NCBI GenBank assembly: GCA_042096455.1 | Contig: JBELLU010000002.1 | Location: forward strand, 18,960 to 82,959 | DNA from: UBA7445 sp042096455 | GTDB lineage: Bacteria; Verrucomicrobiota; Verrucomicrobiia; Opitutales; Coraliomargaritaceae | DNA length: 64,000 nt | Direction: 5' to 3' | Part shown: positions 1 to 9,056 of the stretch, piece by piece | How positions within the stretch are numbered: position 1 is the first letter of the stretch | Layout of the letters: each line of letters begins with the position of its first letter | Translations under genes and position numbers: made by a program | The notes under the pieces: generated by a model | What the model saw: the letters and a program-made list of their open reading frames with translations, nothing else | The model's database searches: none | What the model was told of the DNA's origin: nothing

Positions 1-987
1 TACCAGACCGTTCATATTGGCAAATGGCATGTTCCGGGACGGCCTCTCCATGAATCCTTCCAACTCGTCCCTCACAATTCCCACCCACAAGGCGAATACA
101 GCGACAACCTTATCGCCCTATCCTTCGAGGCCTTTCTCGCCAACCGCGACCGTTCCCGACCTTTTTTTGCGCAGGTTGGCCTAATGAATCCACACGATTG
201 CGGTAACGCTCCACGCACCTCCAAACACCCCTTCCCCTTTGAGCATCTGCGCGATCAATTACCACCCTATCCGCCCAATTTTGATTTCGATCGCCGTGAA
301 CCAGAACAGCTCAAAAGTATGCATAACGGTCTGATGAAATTCACCGAGAACTGGACCGAAGAAAACTGGGGCCATCAGGCCTGGCTTTACTACCGAATGG
401 TGGAAATGGTGGATGTGAATGTCGGCTATATTCTTGATACGCTCGAAGCATCTCCTGACCACGCCAATACCGTCATTTGCTTTACTTCTGACCACGGTGA
501 CGCGAACGGATATCACCGCATGCTCTTTAAGGACAATTTTTACGATACCTCTTCCCGTGTGCCTACGATGGTCTGTTACCCGGGTCATGTCGAGGAAGGC
601 GTTGAGGATACAGAACATTTGGTCTCCGGTTTGGATTTCTTCCCCACCTTCTGCGATTACGCTGGAATTATGCCGCCGAAAGGACTGCGTGGGCACAGCT
701 TAAAACCATTGCTGGAAGGGAAACAAACGCAGTGGCGTCGTTATCTTCATGCTCAGAGTAAAGGCAGTGGGCGCATGGTAGTGGATGAACGTTTCAAATT
801 CATTCGTTACTATGGTTCCAAAACAGTGCAGCTCTTCGACCTGAACGCCGATCCTTTCGAAACTCACAACCTTGCTTACGAGCAGGCATTTGCCGCCGAT
901 CGAGAACGTCTGGCGTCTGAGATAGACCGCCACGAAGCAACCCTTGACAACGTAAAACTCCCAACAGCCTTAAGTAAACGCAACTAA
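1..987 (+). CDS. Type-I sulfatase, C-terminal part (5' end outside window)
   Basis: The open frame runs from base 1 with no start, so the N-terminus and the formylglycine motif lie upstream of the window. The frame begins with residues ending in HIGKWH, the conserved block that follows the catalytic core in S1 sulfatases. Downstream are FTSDHGD (metal-binding Asp/His) and SSRVPTMVCYPG, the usual C-terminal half-site. The tail FKFIRYYG...LFDLNADPFETHNL is the standard sulfatase C-subdomain. The family hydrolyses sulfate esters, here presumably on polysaccharide-derived sugars. It ends 15 bp before the AraC-type regulator and leads a plus-strand run of sulfatases and glycosidases. Substrate cannot be assigned. 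Family is near certain; location is unknown because the signal-peptide region is missing. Confidence 0.93.
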   Translation, partial: YQTVHIGKWHVPGRPLHESFQLVPHNSHPQGEYSDNLIALSFEAFLANRDRSRPFFAQVGLMNPHDCGNAPRTSKHPFPFEHLRDQLPPYPPNFDFDRREPEQLKSMHNGLMKFTENWTEENWGHQAWLYYRMVEMVDVNVGYILDTLEASPDHANTVICFTSDHGDANGYHRMLFKDNFYDTSSRVPTMVCYPGHVEEGVEDTEHLVSGLDFFPTFCDYAGIMPPKGLRGHSLKPLLEGKQTQWRRYLHAQSKGSGRMVVDERFKFIRYYGSKTVQLFDLNADPFETHNLAYEQAFAADRERLASEIDRHEATLDNVKLPTALSKRN

Positions 988-1002
988 GCAACCCCAAAAA
1001 AC

Positions 1003-1905
1003 ATGCCCATTGATCTTCCCGAAGGTGTTTATTCCGGTTTTAGCATATACGGTGATGACGTCTTTGTCCCCGGTATAAATTCACTTGGAGAGCATTGGTC
1101 ATCTCCGCGACTTAAACAGGAATCAAAAAAACTGAAAAACTACACCCTGCTTTTGCAGCTTGAGGGCGAGTGCAGTTTTAACATCAACGGTAAGCGCGAA
1201 GAGCTCTCGAACGGCAACCTGCTTCTAATTTCAAGCGGCTCCATTATGGAGCGTCTCGAGCAACGCTACTCTTATAACCACTGCCTTTGGATTGGATTCT
1301 CGATGCGCCAAGCCCTGCAGGTTGAGCCCGAATTACTCAAGGCTTGGAAAGACTTTACCTATGCCAAACAACCTTTCCTCCCGAAGCACAAATCCCTCGT
1401 TAAGACCATCGTCAACGAGCATGCCTCACCCGGGCAATTCAGTAAAAAAATCGCATGCAATGCTTTCACCGCTTTTGTCTACGCAATCCAGGAACTGGTG
1501 CACGGTGTGGCAACCGAATCGGCGCTCCCCACAAGTTTGACCCAGAACCCCACTGTGTTGCTTGCCATCGATCTTTTTGAGCGCGAGTACAGCGAACTCT
1601 GGGATCTGAAAAAACTTTCTGACCGGCTGGCAGTGTCCGAGAGCAAGCTCACCAAGGCTTTCCGCACCGCAACCGGAGAAAGCCCTATGGCGAGCCTTTG
1701 GAAAATACGACTCATTAAAGGTTATGAACTTCTCACGACCTCCTCTATGAATATCACTCAGATCGCCATGATGGTGGGCTTCCAAAGTAGCCAGAGCTTT
1801 GCAACCGCTTTCAAGCGCTCCTTTAAAGCGACCCCACGCGACGTCAAAAACGGAACCGTCCAACAAGTAGAACCCCGCGAATTCCTACAGGAAAATAAAA
1901 CTTAA
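1003..1905 (+). CDS. AraC/XylS-family transcriptional regulator
   Basis: A 300-residue protein with no signal peptide. Residues about 40-110 look like the cupin-type sensing domain of AraC proteins (beta-rich, with LLQLEGECSFNINGK). Residues about 200-280 carry the two helix-turn-helix units: LKKLSDRLAVSESKLTKAF and ITQIAMMVGFQSSQSFATAF, followed by KATPRD. This is the classical AraC arrangement of two HTH motifs joined by a long helix. It sits between two sulfatase genes with gaps of 15 and 6 bp, so it is probably co-transcribed with the degradation genes it controls and responds to a released sugar. The ligand is not deducible. It is the only AraC-type regulator in the window. Confidence 0.93.
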   Translation: MPIDLPEGVYSGFSIYGDDVFVPGINSLGEHWSSPRLKQESKKLKNYTLLLQLEGECSFNINGKREELSNGNLLLISSGSIMERLEQRYSYNHCLWIGFSMRQALQVEPELLKAWKDFTYAKQPFLPKHKSLVKTIVNEHASPGQFSKKIACNAFTAFVYAIQELVHGVATESALPTSLTQNPTVLLAIDLFEREYSELWDLKKLSDRLAVSESKLTKAFRTATGESPMASLWKIRLIKGYELLTTSSMNITQIAMMVGFQSSQSFATAFKRSFKATPRDVKNGTVQQVEPREFLQENKT

Positions 1906-1911
1906 TTCACG

Positions 1912-3309
1912 ATGCACTTATACCGACGCCTCCTTCGCTTCATTACATGCTTCGCGCTCACTTCGGTGAGTGCAGCGAACCGCCCAAATTTGATAATTGT
2001 TCTCACGGACGACCAGGGCTACCACGATGTCGGCTTTAACGGCTGCACCGATATCCCCACTCCGCACCTCGACCGCCTCGCTGCCGACGGGGTGAAATTC
2101 ACCGACGGCTACGTCTCCTTCCCCGTCTGTGGTCCCAGTCGCGCCGGGCTGCTCACCGGTCGCTACCAGGATCGCTTCGGCTTCACCACCAACCCGTCCA
2201 TTGACCCCAGCAATCCCCAATCCGGCTTGCCACTGGAAGAGGAGACTATTGCACAGGTTTTGCGCAAGGTTGGCTATAAAAACGCCATCATTGGCAAGTG
2301 GCACATGGGAACCCACCCGAATTTCCATCCCCATCAGCGCGGCTTTGATCATTTTTTTGGTTTCCTTGCTGGCGGCCTCAGTTATTTCCCCGAACTCCTC
2401 ACGCTGGACAGCCTCTCTCAAGTTTCACGCATGTGGCAGTGGTATAACGTAAAGCTCGAATGCGATGGCAATACCGTTGAAATAAAGGATTACCTGACCG
2501 ACGAACTGACCAACGCTGCAACCGCCTTCATTGACCGCGAAGCGCAAAACCCAAACCCCTTTTTCCTTTACCTTGCCTATAATGCACCCCATGCCCCGCT
2601 TCAGGCTACCGAAAAATACCTGTCTCGCTTCCCTCAAATCGACGATGAGAAACGTCGCACTTATGCAGCGATGGTCAGTTCCGTCGATGACGGCGTTGGA
2701 CGTGTAATGGAATCGTTACGACGTCATCAGATTGAAGAAGATACGATCGTGTTTTTCCTTTCCGACAACGGCGGCCCCATCACGAAAAACGCCTCCAATA
2801 ATGACCCATTACGTGGCGCGAAGTCTGATCTCTTCGAGGGTGGAATCCGTGTTCCGTTCGCGATGCAATGGAAAGGCACAATTCCCGGCGGACAAGTCTA
2901 TCGTGAACCGATTATCTCGCTCGATATATTTGCGACCATTGTAGAACAAACCGGGGTTATGATATCATCGGAACGTCCACTCGACGGCGTCAATCTTGTG
3001 CCTTATCTAACCGGAAAAAAGCAAGGCACACCGCACGACATACTCTACTGGAGAAAATTCGAACAGAACGGCATGGCTATTCGCGAAGGCAATACTAAAC
3101 TCGTCGCTAATACTCAGCGCCAAAAAAATAATTTCGCTCGCTATGATTTAGGGACCGACATCAGCGAAAGCAATAACCTCCGAGAAGATCACCCCGCCAA
3201 AAACAAAGCTTTAATTACCAAGTGGGAAGCATGGAATGCGCAAATGAAGGAGCGGGCCTTCCCAAGCCTCATGGAAGACAAATGGTGGGAGCGGAAACAA
3301 AAAGAATAG
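1912..3309 (+). CDS. Exported type-I sulfatase
   Basis: A 465-residue S1-family sulfatase. Residues 1-22 form a signal peptide (basic start, hydrophobic core, ending SAA). NRPNLIIVLTDDQG supplies the N-terminal metal-binding aspartates. C73-G-P-S-R77 is a canonical CxPSR motif whose Cys would be converted to formylglycine. GKWHMG and FFLSDNGG follow at the expected places. It lies 6 bp after the AraC gene. The last 172 bp of homology (3122-3293) are repeated at 14191-14362 as a promoterless tail, so an insertion or recombination event has used the 3' end of this gene. Sulfate-ester substrate unknown; the full-length protein shows no defect. Confidence 0.95.
   Translation: MHLYRRLLRFITCFALTSVSAANRPNLIIVLTDDQGYHDVGFNGCTDIPTPHLDRLAADGVKFTDGYVSFPVCGPSRAGLLTGRYQDRFGFTTNPSIDPSNPQSGLPLEEETIAQVLRKVGYKNAIIGKWHMGTHPNFHPHQRGFDHFFGFLAGGLSYFPELLTLDSLSQVSRMWQWYNVKLECDGNTVEIKDYLTDELTNAATAFIDREAQNPNPFFLYLAYNAPHAPLQATEKYLSRFPQIDDEKRRTYAAMVSSVDDGVGRVMESLRRHQIEEDTIVFFLSDNGGPITKNASNNDPLRGAKSDLFEGGIRVPFAMQWKGTIPGGQVYREPIISLDIFATIVEQTGVMISSERPLDGVNLVPYLTGKKQGTPHDILYWRKFEQNGMAIREGNTKLVANTQRQKNNFARYDLGTDISESNNLREDHPAKNKALITKWEAWNAQMKERAFPSLMEDKWWERKQKE
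3122..3293 (+). repeat. 172-bp direct repeat, copy A (3' tail of a sulfatase gene)
   Basis: This stretch inside the sulfatase at 1912-3309 recurs in the same orientation at 14191-14362. By base-by-base comparison there are 8 mismatches, all in the first 60 bases; 3182-3293 is identical to 14251-14362. Similarity stops sharply at both edges. The two copies bracket 10.9 kb. Confidence 0.95.
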
Positions 3310-3362
3310 GATGTATTCGATTGCTCGTATCTCAGGTTCTTATCCATTTTTAAGATATATTT

Positions 3363-4760
3363 ATGCCCTCAAGTAACATTTTTCGAATCGCTACATTTGC
3401 CGCTGTCCTTCTTGTAAAGTTTCTCGGCGCCACTACCGAACGACCCAACATCATCTTTATCATGGCGGACGATTTAGGCTATGGTCAGATCGGTGCTTAT
3501 GGTCAAAGCGAGATCAAGACGCCGTGTATCGACCGCATGGCGAAGGAAGGCCTGCTCCTCTCCGATTATTACTCTGGCACCGCAGTCTGTGCTCCATCGC
3601 GTTGCGCCTTGATGACGGGCATGCACATCGGGCACAGTTTTATACGCGGAAATTATGAGATTCAAGCAACCGAAAAAAACGAACCGGGGCAATTGCCCAT
3701 TCCAGATGAAACAGTAACGGTAGCGGAAAAACTAAAAGAAGCTAATTACGTCACTGCTTGCATTGGTAAATGGGGCCTCGGCTATCCGTTCAGTGAGGGC
3801 GATCCGCTGAACCAAGGCTTTGATTATTTCTACGGCTACAACTGCCAACGCCATGCTCACTCATACTACCCGAAATGGTTGTGGAAAAATCATGAAAAAG
3901 TTAATTTGGGCGCCCGCGACACGGTCGAAGGCTATAGCCATTATCGTTTAACGACCGAGGCACGTAAGTTCATTCTGCAAAACAAAGACCAACCCTTTTT
4001 TCTATACCTTGCTTACACCATCCCTCATTCGCATATTCAAATCCCCGAAAGCGATCCAAACTATACCCAATACCTAGGGAAAGACTGGCCCTCCGTCCAA
4101 AAGCGTCTCGCAGGTATGATCAGCCTGATGGATCAAGATGTCGGCGGGCTTCTTGATCTATTAAGTGACCTCGGGATCGAAAAAAACACCCTCGTGATTT
4201 TTACGAGCGACAATGGCCCTGCCACCGCAGGCGGTGTCATTCGTGACTTCTTTGACGACAGCGGCCCCCTGCGTGGCATCAAACGCAACATGTATGAAGG
4301 CGGCACGCGAGTTCCCTTTATTGCTCATTGGCCAAGCGTTATTAAGCCCGGTCGCCGCAGTAATCATCTCGGAGCCCATTGGGACCTGATGGCGACCGCA
4401 TGCGAAATGGCGGGGGTTCCTCTCCAGGCTGGAACCGATAGCATCAGTTACCTACCGCTCCTTAAAGGCGATTTTGATAAGCAAAAACAGCACGATTATC
4501 TTTACTTCGAACTGCATTGGCCGACCAAACGCGCAATACGTCAAGGCGATTGGGTTGCGGTTCAGGAGAACACTTCTACCGTTAATCCCAATGTTAATCC
4601 GATCGAACTTTTTAACCTCAAGGATGATTTAGGTCAGGATAATAATCTTGCCGAAAGCCATCCCGAGAAAATCAAGCATTTCAAAAATCTACTCGAAAGA
4701 TCGCACACGCCGAGTGAGCACTTCATCTTTGGGCAGGGGCGTCCTAATAAAAAACCTTAA
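3363..4760 (+). CDS. Exported type-I sulfatase
   Basis: A 465-residue arylsulfatase A-like protein. A hydrophobic N-terminus (residues 1-24) serves as signal peptide. ERPNIIFIMADDLGYGQIGAYG holds the metal-binding Asp pair, and C76-A-P-S-R80 is the formylglycine site, followed by ALMTGMHIGH. GKWGLGYP replaces the more usual GKWHLG, as in N-acetylgalactosamine-6-sulfatase-like members. FTSDNGPA and GIKRNMYEGGTRVPFIAHWP complete the fold. It lies 53 bp after the preceding sulfatase and just ahead of the next one, whose ribosome-binding site overlaps its stop codon. It is probably exported to periplasm or surface. Substrate not assignable from sequence alone. Confidence 0.95.
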   Translation: MPSSNIFRIATFAAVLLVKFLGATTERPNIIFIMADDLGYGQIGAYGQSEIKTPCIDRMAKEGLLLSDYYSGTAVCAPSRCALMTGMHIGHSFIRGNYEIQATEKNEPGQLPIPDETVTVAEKLKEANYVTACIGKWGLGYPFSEGDPLNQGFDYFYGYNCQRHAHSYYPKWLWKNHEKVNLGARDTVEGYSHYRLTTEARKFILQNKDQPFFLYLAYTIPHSHIQIPESDPNYTQYLGKDWPSVQKRLAGMISLMDQDVGGLLDLLSDLGIEKNTLVIFTSDNGPATAGGVIRDFFDDSGPLRGIKRNMYEGGTRVPFIAHWPSVIKPGRRSNHLGAHWDLMATACEMAGVPLQAGTDSISYLPLLKGDFDKQKQHDYLYFELHWPTKRAIRQGDWVAVQENTSTVNPNVNPIELFNLKDDLGQDNNLAESHPEKIKHFKNLLERSHTPSEHFIFGQGRPNKKP

Positions 4761-4766
4761 GAAGGA
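4759..4766 (+). promoter_or_regulatory. Ribosome-binding site deciding the start of the sulfatase at 4774
   Basis: AAGAAGGA lies 7 nt before the ATG at 4774 and overlaps the stop codon of the preceding gene. A longer in-frame reading from 4648 exists but would overlap the preceding sulfatase by over 100 bp and bury the signal peptide. Most genes in this window lack such a clear Shine-Dalgarno sequence. Confidence 0.75.
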
Positions 4767-4773
4767 CAGATCA

Positions 4774-6312
4774 ATGCGGGAAACTTTTAGAAAAACATGT
4801 TTCGGATTAATCGGAGCCTTGTGCGCCTCGTTACTGGATGCATCCAACCGTCCCAATGTGGTGATCATCTATGGAGACGATGTGGGTTACGGTGACGTGG
4901 GGGTCTATGGTTCAGAAAAGATTCCGACACCCAATATTGATGCTCTTGCAGGAAATGGGCTTCGTTTTACTGATGGGCATTGCTCTGCCGCGACCTGTAG
5001 TCCTTCGCGTTTCTCGATGCTTACTGGAGTACATGCATTTCGCTCACAGGTCAAAATCTTAGGCCCCAATGCTCCGCTAACGATTTCAACCGACAGCTTC
5101 ACCCTCGCCGATTTGTTTAGAGCAGCAGGGTATGAAACCGCAGTCATTGGCAAATGGCACCTTGGCCTTGGCAGCAAGACAGCCCCGGCAGATTGGAACG
5201 CCGAGGTCAAACCAGGGCCTCTTGAAATCGGTTTCGATTATAGTTTCCTATTGCCCTCCACGAACGACCGCGTGCCCTGCGTCTACTTGGAAAATTATGA
5301 TGTCGTGAACTACGATCCAAATGATCCCATCTTTGTCGGTTTTAGCACCGAGCAAGTCAACCACCCTGGAAGCACCGCATATCCAGACGGCAAAATAAAT
5401 CGCAAAGCCATGAGTTATTATCAAAGTAGCCATGGACACAATCATAGCGTCATTAATGGAATTGGACGTATCGGCTATATGGCAGGTGGCAAAGCAGCCC
5501 TTTGGGATGACGAAACAATGGCAGATGTTTTTGTTGAGAAAGCGCGTGACTATATTGGCAAGCCTAAGAACGGACCCTTCTTTCTTTTCTTTTCCTCACA
5601 GGATATCCACGTTCCTCGCGCTCCACATCCACGCTTTCAGGGCAAAACTGAGCTTGGCTACAGAGGCGATGCGATGGTGCAATTTGATTGGTGCGTAGGT
5701 CAAATCATGGAAGCACTTCAAGCAAACGACTTGCTTGAAGATACCTTGGTTATTTTTTCAAGCGACAATGGCCCTGTTTACGACGATGGCTATGTTGATG
5801 GAACCATTACAAAGACTTCCAGCGCAAACAATGACCAAGGCCATTATGGTGCAGGCCCCTATCGCGGTGGTAAATATCAGATTTATGAAGGCGGAACTCG
5901 TGTGCCCTTTATCCTTAGCTGGCCCTCTATTATTGATCCCGGAACCTCTGACGCGCTTGTCAACCAAATCGATTTTCTGCGTTCATTTGCATCATTAATA
6001 GGCCAACAACTCCCAAACAATGCAGGTGTAGATAGCCGCGATACTCTCGACGCCTTCCTTGGTAAATCAGGAAAAGGTTTACCCTATATGATTGAAGAGG
6101 CTGCTAATGCAATCGCACTGCGTAAAGGTGAATGGAAGTATATCCAGTTTCATGCCAGCAAATATAAACCAAATCCCGGAGCCCCTGAACTTTACAACCT
6201 TCGTGAGGATCCCTCTGAAACCGATAATCTTATTCTTAAATACCCAAAGATCGCAGATGCCCTTCGCACAGAACTGCTGAATATCCAACATTCAGCGGGC
6301 ATCTACAATTAA
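4774..6312 (+). CDS. Exported type-I sulfatase, paralog of the cytosolic sulfatase at 19182
   Basis: A 512-residue S1 sulfatase, start fixed by the AAGAAGGA site. Residues 1-24 are a signal peptide. C75-S-P-S-R79 is the formylglycine motif; GKWHLGLG, FSSDNGPV and YEGGTRVPFILSWP are the other conserved blocks. It shares distinctive non-catalytic stretches with the sulfatase at 19182-20690, such as TNDRVPCVY and GRIG...GGKAA.W.DETM, so the two are close paralogs probably acting on the same sulfate position. This copy is exported and the other lacks a signal peptide. It lies 11 bp ahead of the GH2 gene and 13 bp after the preceding sulfatase, in an evident operon. Confidence 0.95.
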   Translation: MRETFRKTCFGLIGALCASLLDASNRPNVVIIYGDDVGYGDVGVYGSEKIPTPNIDALAGNGLRFTDGHCSAATCSPSRFSMLTGVHAFRSQVKILGPNAPLTISTDSFTLADLFRAAGYETAVIGKWHLGLGSKTAPADWNAEVKPGPLEIGFDYSFLLPSTNDRVPCVYLENYDVVNYDPNDPIFVGFSTEQVNHPGSTAYPDGKINRKAMSYYQSSHGHNHSVINGIGRIGYMAGGKAALWDDETMADVFVEKARDYIGKPKNGPFFLFFSSQDIHVPRAPHPRFQGKTELGYRGDAMVQFDWCVGQIMEALQANDLLEDTLVIFSSDNGPVYDDGYVDGTITKTSSANNDQGHYGAGPYRGGKYQIYEGGTRVPFILSWPSIIDPGTSDALVNQIDFLRSFASLIGQQLPNNAGVDSRDTLDAFLGKSGKGLPYMIEEAANAIALRKGEWKYIQFHASKYKPNPGAPELYNLREDPSETDNLILKYPKIADALRTELLNIQHSAGIYN

Positions 6313-6323
6313 TCCACTTACAT

Positions 6324-9032
6324 ATGATGCCATCAGTTCCTACAGTTACTCGCCTTCTTGGAATTCTTTTTTGTTTAACACTTTCAAATATTTCCCAAGC
6401 CTATTCACCTGAATTTTCCACTGCAGGGTTTTATCAGACCGATGCTAAGGTGCGTGAGGCGATAAATTTCAATGTGGGCTGGCGTTTTATTAAGCGTGAT
6501 GTTCCAGGTGCTGAGTCAGTAGATTTTGACGATCGCAATTGGGATTTGGTAAATTTACCCGATGGCATGGAACTGCTCCCATTGTCTGCTAGTGGTGGTT
6601 TAAATTACCAAGGTCCCGCATGGTATCGGAAAAAATTCCAGCTTAGCCCTGAACTCAAAGGTCGTAAAGTGATGCTCCACTTCGAGGGTATTATGGGTAA
6701 GTCAAAGATCTGGCTCAATGGAGTGCTGCTCAAAGAAAATTTCGGGGGCTATTTCCCGGTTCATGTCGACCTTACCCAGCACCTTAATTTTGAAAGTGTA
6801 AATATTGTAGTGGTTCGTGCCGACAACAGTAACGACCCCGACTATCCTCCCGGGAAGAACCAGGAAACACTCGATTTTACTTATTTTGGCGGCATCTACC
6901 GGGATGCATGGCTCATCACCCATAATGATACCTATGTTACCCATCCACTCGCGGTTGATAAGGTCGCTGGGGGCGGGGTCTTCGTCCACTATGAGGATTT
7001 GTCTGAGCAATCAGCCCGCGTATGCATCAATACAGACATCGCTAACGAAAGCACTGCTAAAACCATTCAGCTACAACTGGAATTGAAAGATAAAAATGGT
7101 CATCTTGCCGCAAGTGATACGACCTCCGTAAAACTTGCAGCCCAGGGATCGGAAACAGTTTCTTTGGAGCTAAAGGTCAATCAGCCGAAACTCTGGCAGC
7201 CCGACAACCCTCATCTTTACCGTCTCTTTCTTACCATTAAGGATGAAACGGGTAAAACTCTCGATGCTTTCCATAAACGTTTAGGTATTCGCACCATCGA
7301 AATGCGTGGCCCCGACGGATTTTGGCTCAATGGCAAGCCCTACCCCGAGAAATTGATAGGGGCCAACCGTCACCAAGACTTTGCGCACATTGGCCATGCC
7401 CTTTCAAATAATCTGCACTACCGCGACGCCCTGAAACTGCGTCAGGCAGGCATGCGAGTGATTCGTTCTGCGCACTATATTCAAGACCCTGCTTTTATGG
7501 ATGCTTGTGATGAACTCGGCCTTTTCATGGTCAAAGCAATCCCCGGCTGGCAGTTCTGGAATGAGAAACCGATTTTTCAAGAGCGAATGCTCAAAGATGT
7601 GCGTAAGCTTATCCGACTTGAACGCAACCGTCCCTCAGTCCTGCTATGGGAAATTATTCCCAACGAAACCCACTTTCCCGATGCTTACGCTCAGGCAGCG
7701 ACACAAGCATGTAAGGAAGAATACCCCTACCCCGGTTGTTTTACTACCACCGATTCAAGAACACACCGCAATCAATCGCAGGCGCTCTTTGATGTACTCT
7801 ACGCCAATGATGTCGTTGAAGCACATGCGGAAAAGAGCATCTTTAAACGCGAATGGGGCGATTTTGTTGATAACTGGGTCGATCATAATTCTGTGAGTCG
7901 TGTTGCTAAGCAATGGGGTGAAACTGCCCAACTACGCCAGGCGATGCATTACTTTGTCGAAGCATGGAAGGATGATGGCATTGATAAAGAATGGCCTTCT
8001 CTGACTATGGTGTACGGAGCCAGCAAATCACTCATCGGAGGCACGATGTGGCACCCCTTCGACCATCAACGCGGCTACCACCCCGATCCCTTTTGGGGTG
8101 GGATTATGGATGCCTACCGCCAACCCAAGCTCTCCTATTATTTATTTAAAAGCTTACTACCAACTAACGGGTTAATTGATGTACCAATGGTAACTGCAGA
8201 ACCTTTTGTTTACATTGCGCATTTGATGACGCCCTTTTCTCCAGAAGATGTGGTAGTCTTTACAAATTGTGAAGCGGTGAAACTCACTATGTATGGTAAA
8301 GAAATTGGCATCAAACCGGCCACCGACATCAACAGTCCTGTTCCGCGAGTGCCCGTTGTTTTTGAAAAGGCTTTTAAATATGTGGATGTCCGAAACAAAA
8401 ATAAAAAAAGCTATGGCAAAATCGATCAGGAGTATGTCGAAGCAGCACTTATGAAAGCGGAGGGCATTATAGATAATGAAGTTGTCACTGAACACATCCG
8501 CTGGCCCGTAGGACGTAAACGTCGCCTCGAATTAAAGGTGGACGATAGTATGATTCAGCCACTCGCAGATGGCAGCGATATAACGCCGGTAGTCGCTTAC
8601 CTCGTTGACGCGGGCGGTGCCGTTAAACGTTTAAGCAATGAGTATTTGCGCTTTACTGTGAGTGGTGAAGGTGAACTGATAGGCGGCTTGGAGAACGAGA
8701 TCAATCCGCAGAAATTGTTATGGGGCGAAGCGGTTGTCCTTGTGCGTTCGGGAATTAAACCCGGCGATATTACGGTCCGCGTGGAAGTAATCAAAGATGG
8801 GGTCAATATGCCCGACAGTGCTGAAATCACGTTCAATACCCAAGCGCCTCGTCAGGCCCTCCTCTATCAAGAACTTCCCAAAATCGGCGAAGGACCATCC
8901 AAGAATACAGTGACTGTTGACGAATCTCAAGAGCTTCAGGAACTACGTGATGAACTACGTAAAACTCAAAAAATGCTGCAAGAATATCGCCTCAATGAAG
9001 TTGGCAGGCAGCAGCAAGACTTTATCCAATAA
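6324..9032 (+). CDS. Exported glycoside hydrolase family 2 enzyme with a C-terminal coiled coil
   Basis: A 902-residue GH2-type protein. Residues 1-26 are a signal peptide. Residues about 50-205 form the sugar-binding jelly roll (WYRKKFQL..., KIWLNGVLL), about 210-325 the immunoglobulin-like domain, and about 330-620 the TIM barrel. In the barrel N447-E448 (LWEIIPNETHF) matches the acid/base Glu, and E510 in KREWGDFVDNW matches the nucleophile of the REWGD-type GH2 group. The last 40 residues (LQELRDELRKTQKMLQEYRL) predict a coiled coil, not usual for GH2. Adjacent sulfatases suggest it acts on desulfated oligosaccharides. GH2 covers beta-galactosidase, beta-glucuronidase, beta-mannosidase and others; the specificity is open. 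Confidence 0.9.
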   Translation: MMPSVPTVTRLLGILFCLTLSNISQAYSPEFSTAGFYQTDAKVREAINFNVGWRFIKRDVPGAESVDFDDRNWDLVNLPDGMELLPLSASGGLNYQGPAWYRKKFQLSPELKGRKVMLHFEGIMGKSKIWLNGVLLKENFGGYFPVHVDLTQHLNFESVNIVVVRADNSNDPDYPPGKNQETLDFTYFGGIYRDAWLITHNDTYVTHPLAVDKVAGGGVFVHYEDLSEQSARVCINTDIANESTAKTIQLQLELKDKNGHLAASDTTSVKLAAQGSETVSLELKVNQPKLWQPDNPHLYRLFLTIKDETGKTLDAFHKRLGIRTIEMRGPDGFWLNGKPYPEKLIGANRHQDFAHIGHALSNNLHYRDALKLRQAGMRVIRSAHYIQDPAFMDACDELGLFMVKAIPGWQFWNEKPIFQERMLKDVRKLIRLERNRPSVLLWEIIPNETHFPDAYAQAATQACKEEYPYPGCFTTTDSRTHRNQSQALFDVLYANDVVEAHAEKSIFKREWGDFVDNWVDHNSVSRVAKQWGETAQLRQAMHYFVEAWKDDGIDKEWPSLTMVYGASKSLIGGTMWHPFDHQRGYHPDPFWGGIMDAYRQPKLSYYLFKSLLPTNGLIDVPMVTAEPFVYIAHLMTPFSPEDVVVFTNCEAVKLTMYGKEIGIKPATDINSPVPRVPVVFEKAFKYVDVRNKNKKSYGKIDQEYVEAALMKAEGIIDNEVVTEHIRWPVGRKRRLELKVDDSMIQPLADGSDITPVVAYLVDAGGAVKRLSNEYLRFTVSGEGELIGGLENEINPQKLLWGEAVVLVRSGIKPGDITVRVEVIKDGVNMPDSAEITFNTQAPRQALLYQELPKIGEGPSKNTVTVDESQELQELRDELRKTQKMLQEYRLNEVGRQQQDFIQ

Positions 9033-9056
9033 TTTTTAGCGGAAATTAATTGCCCA

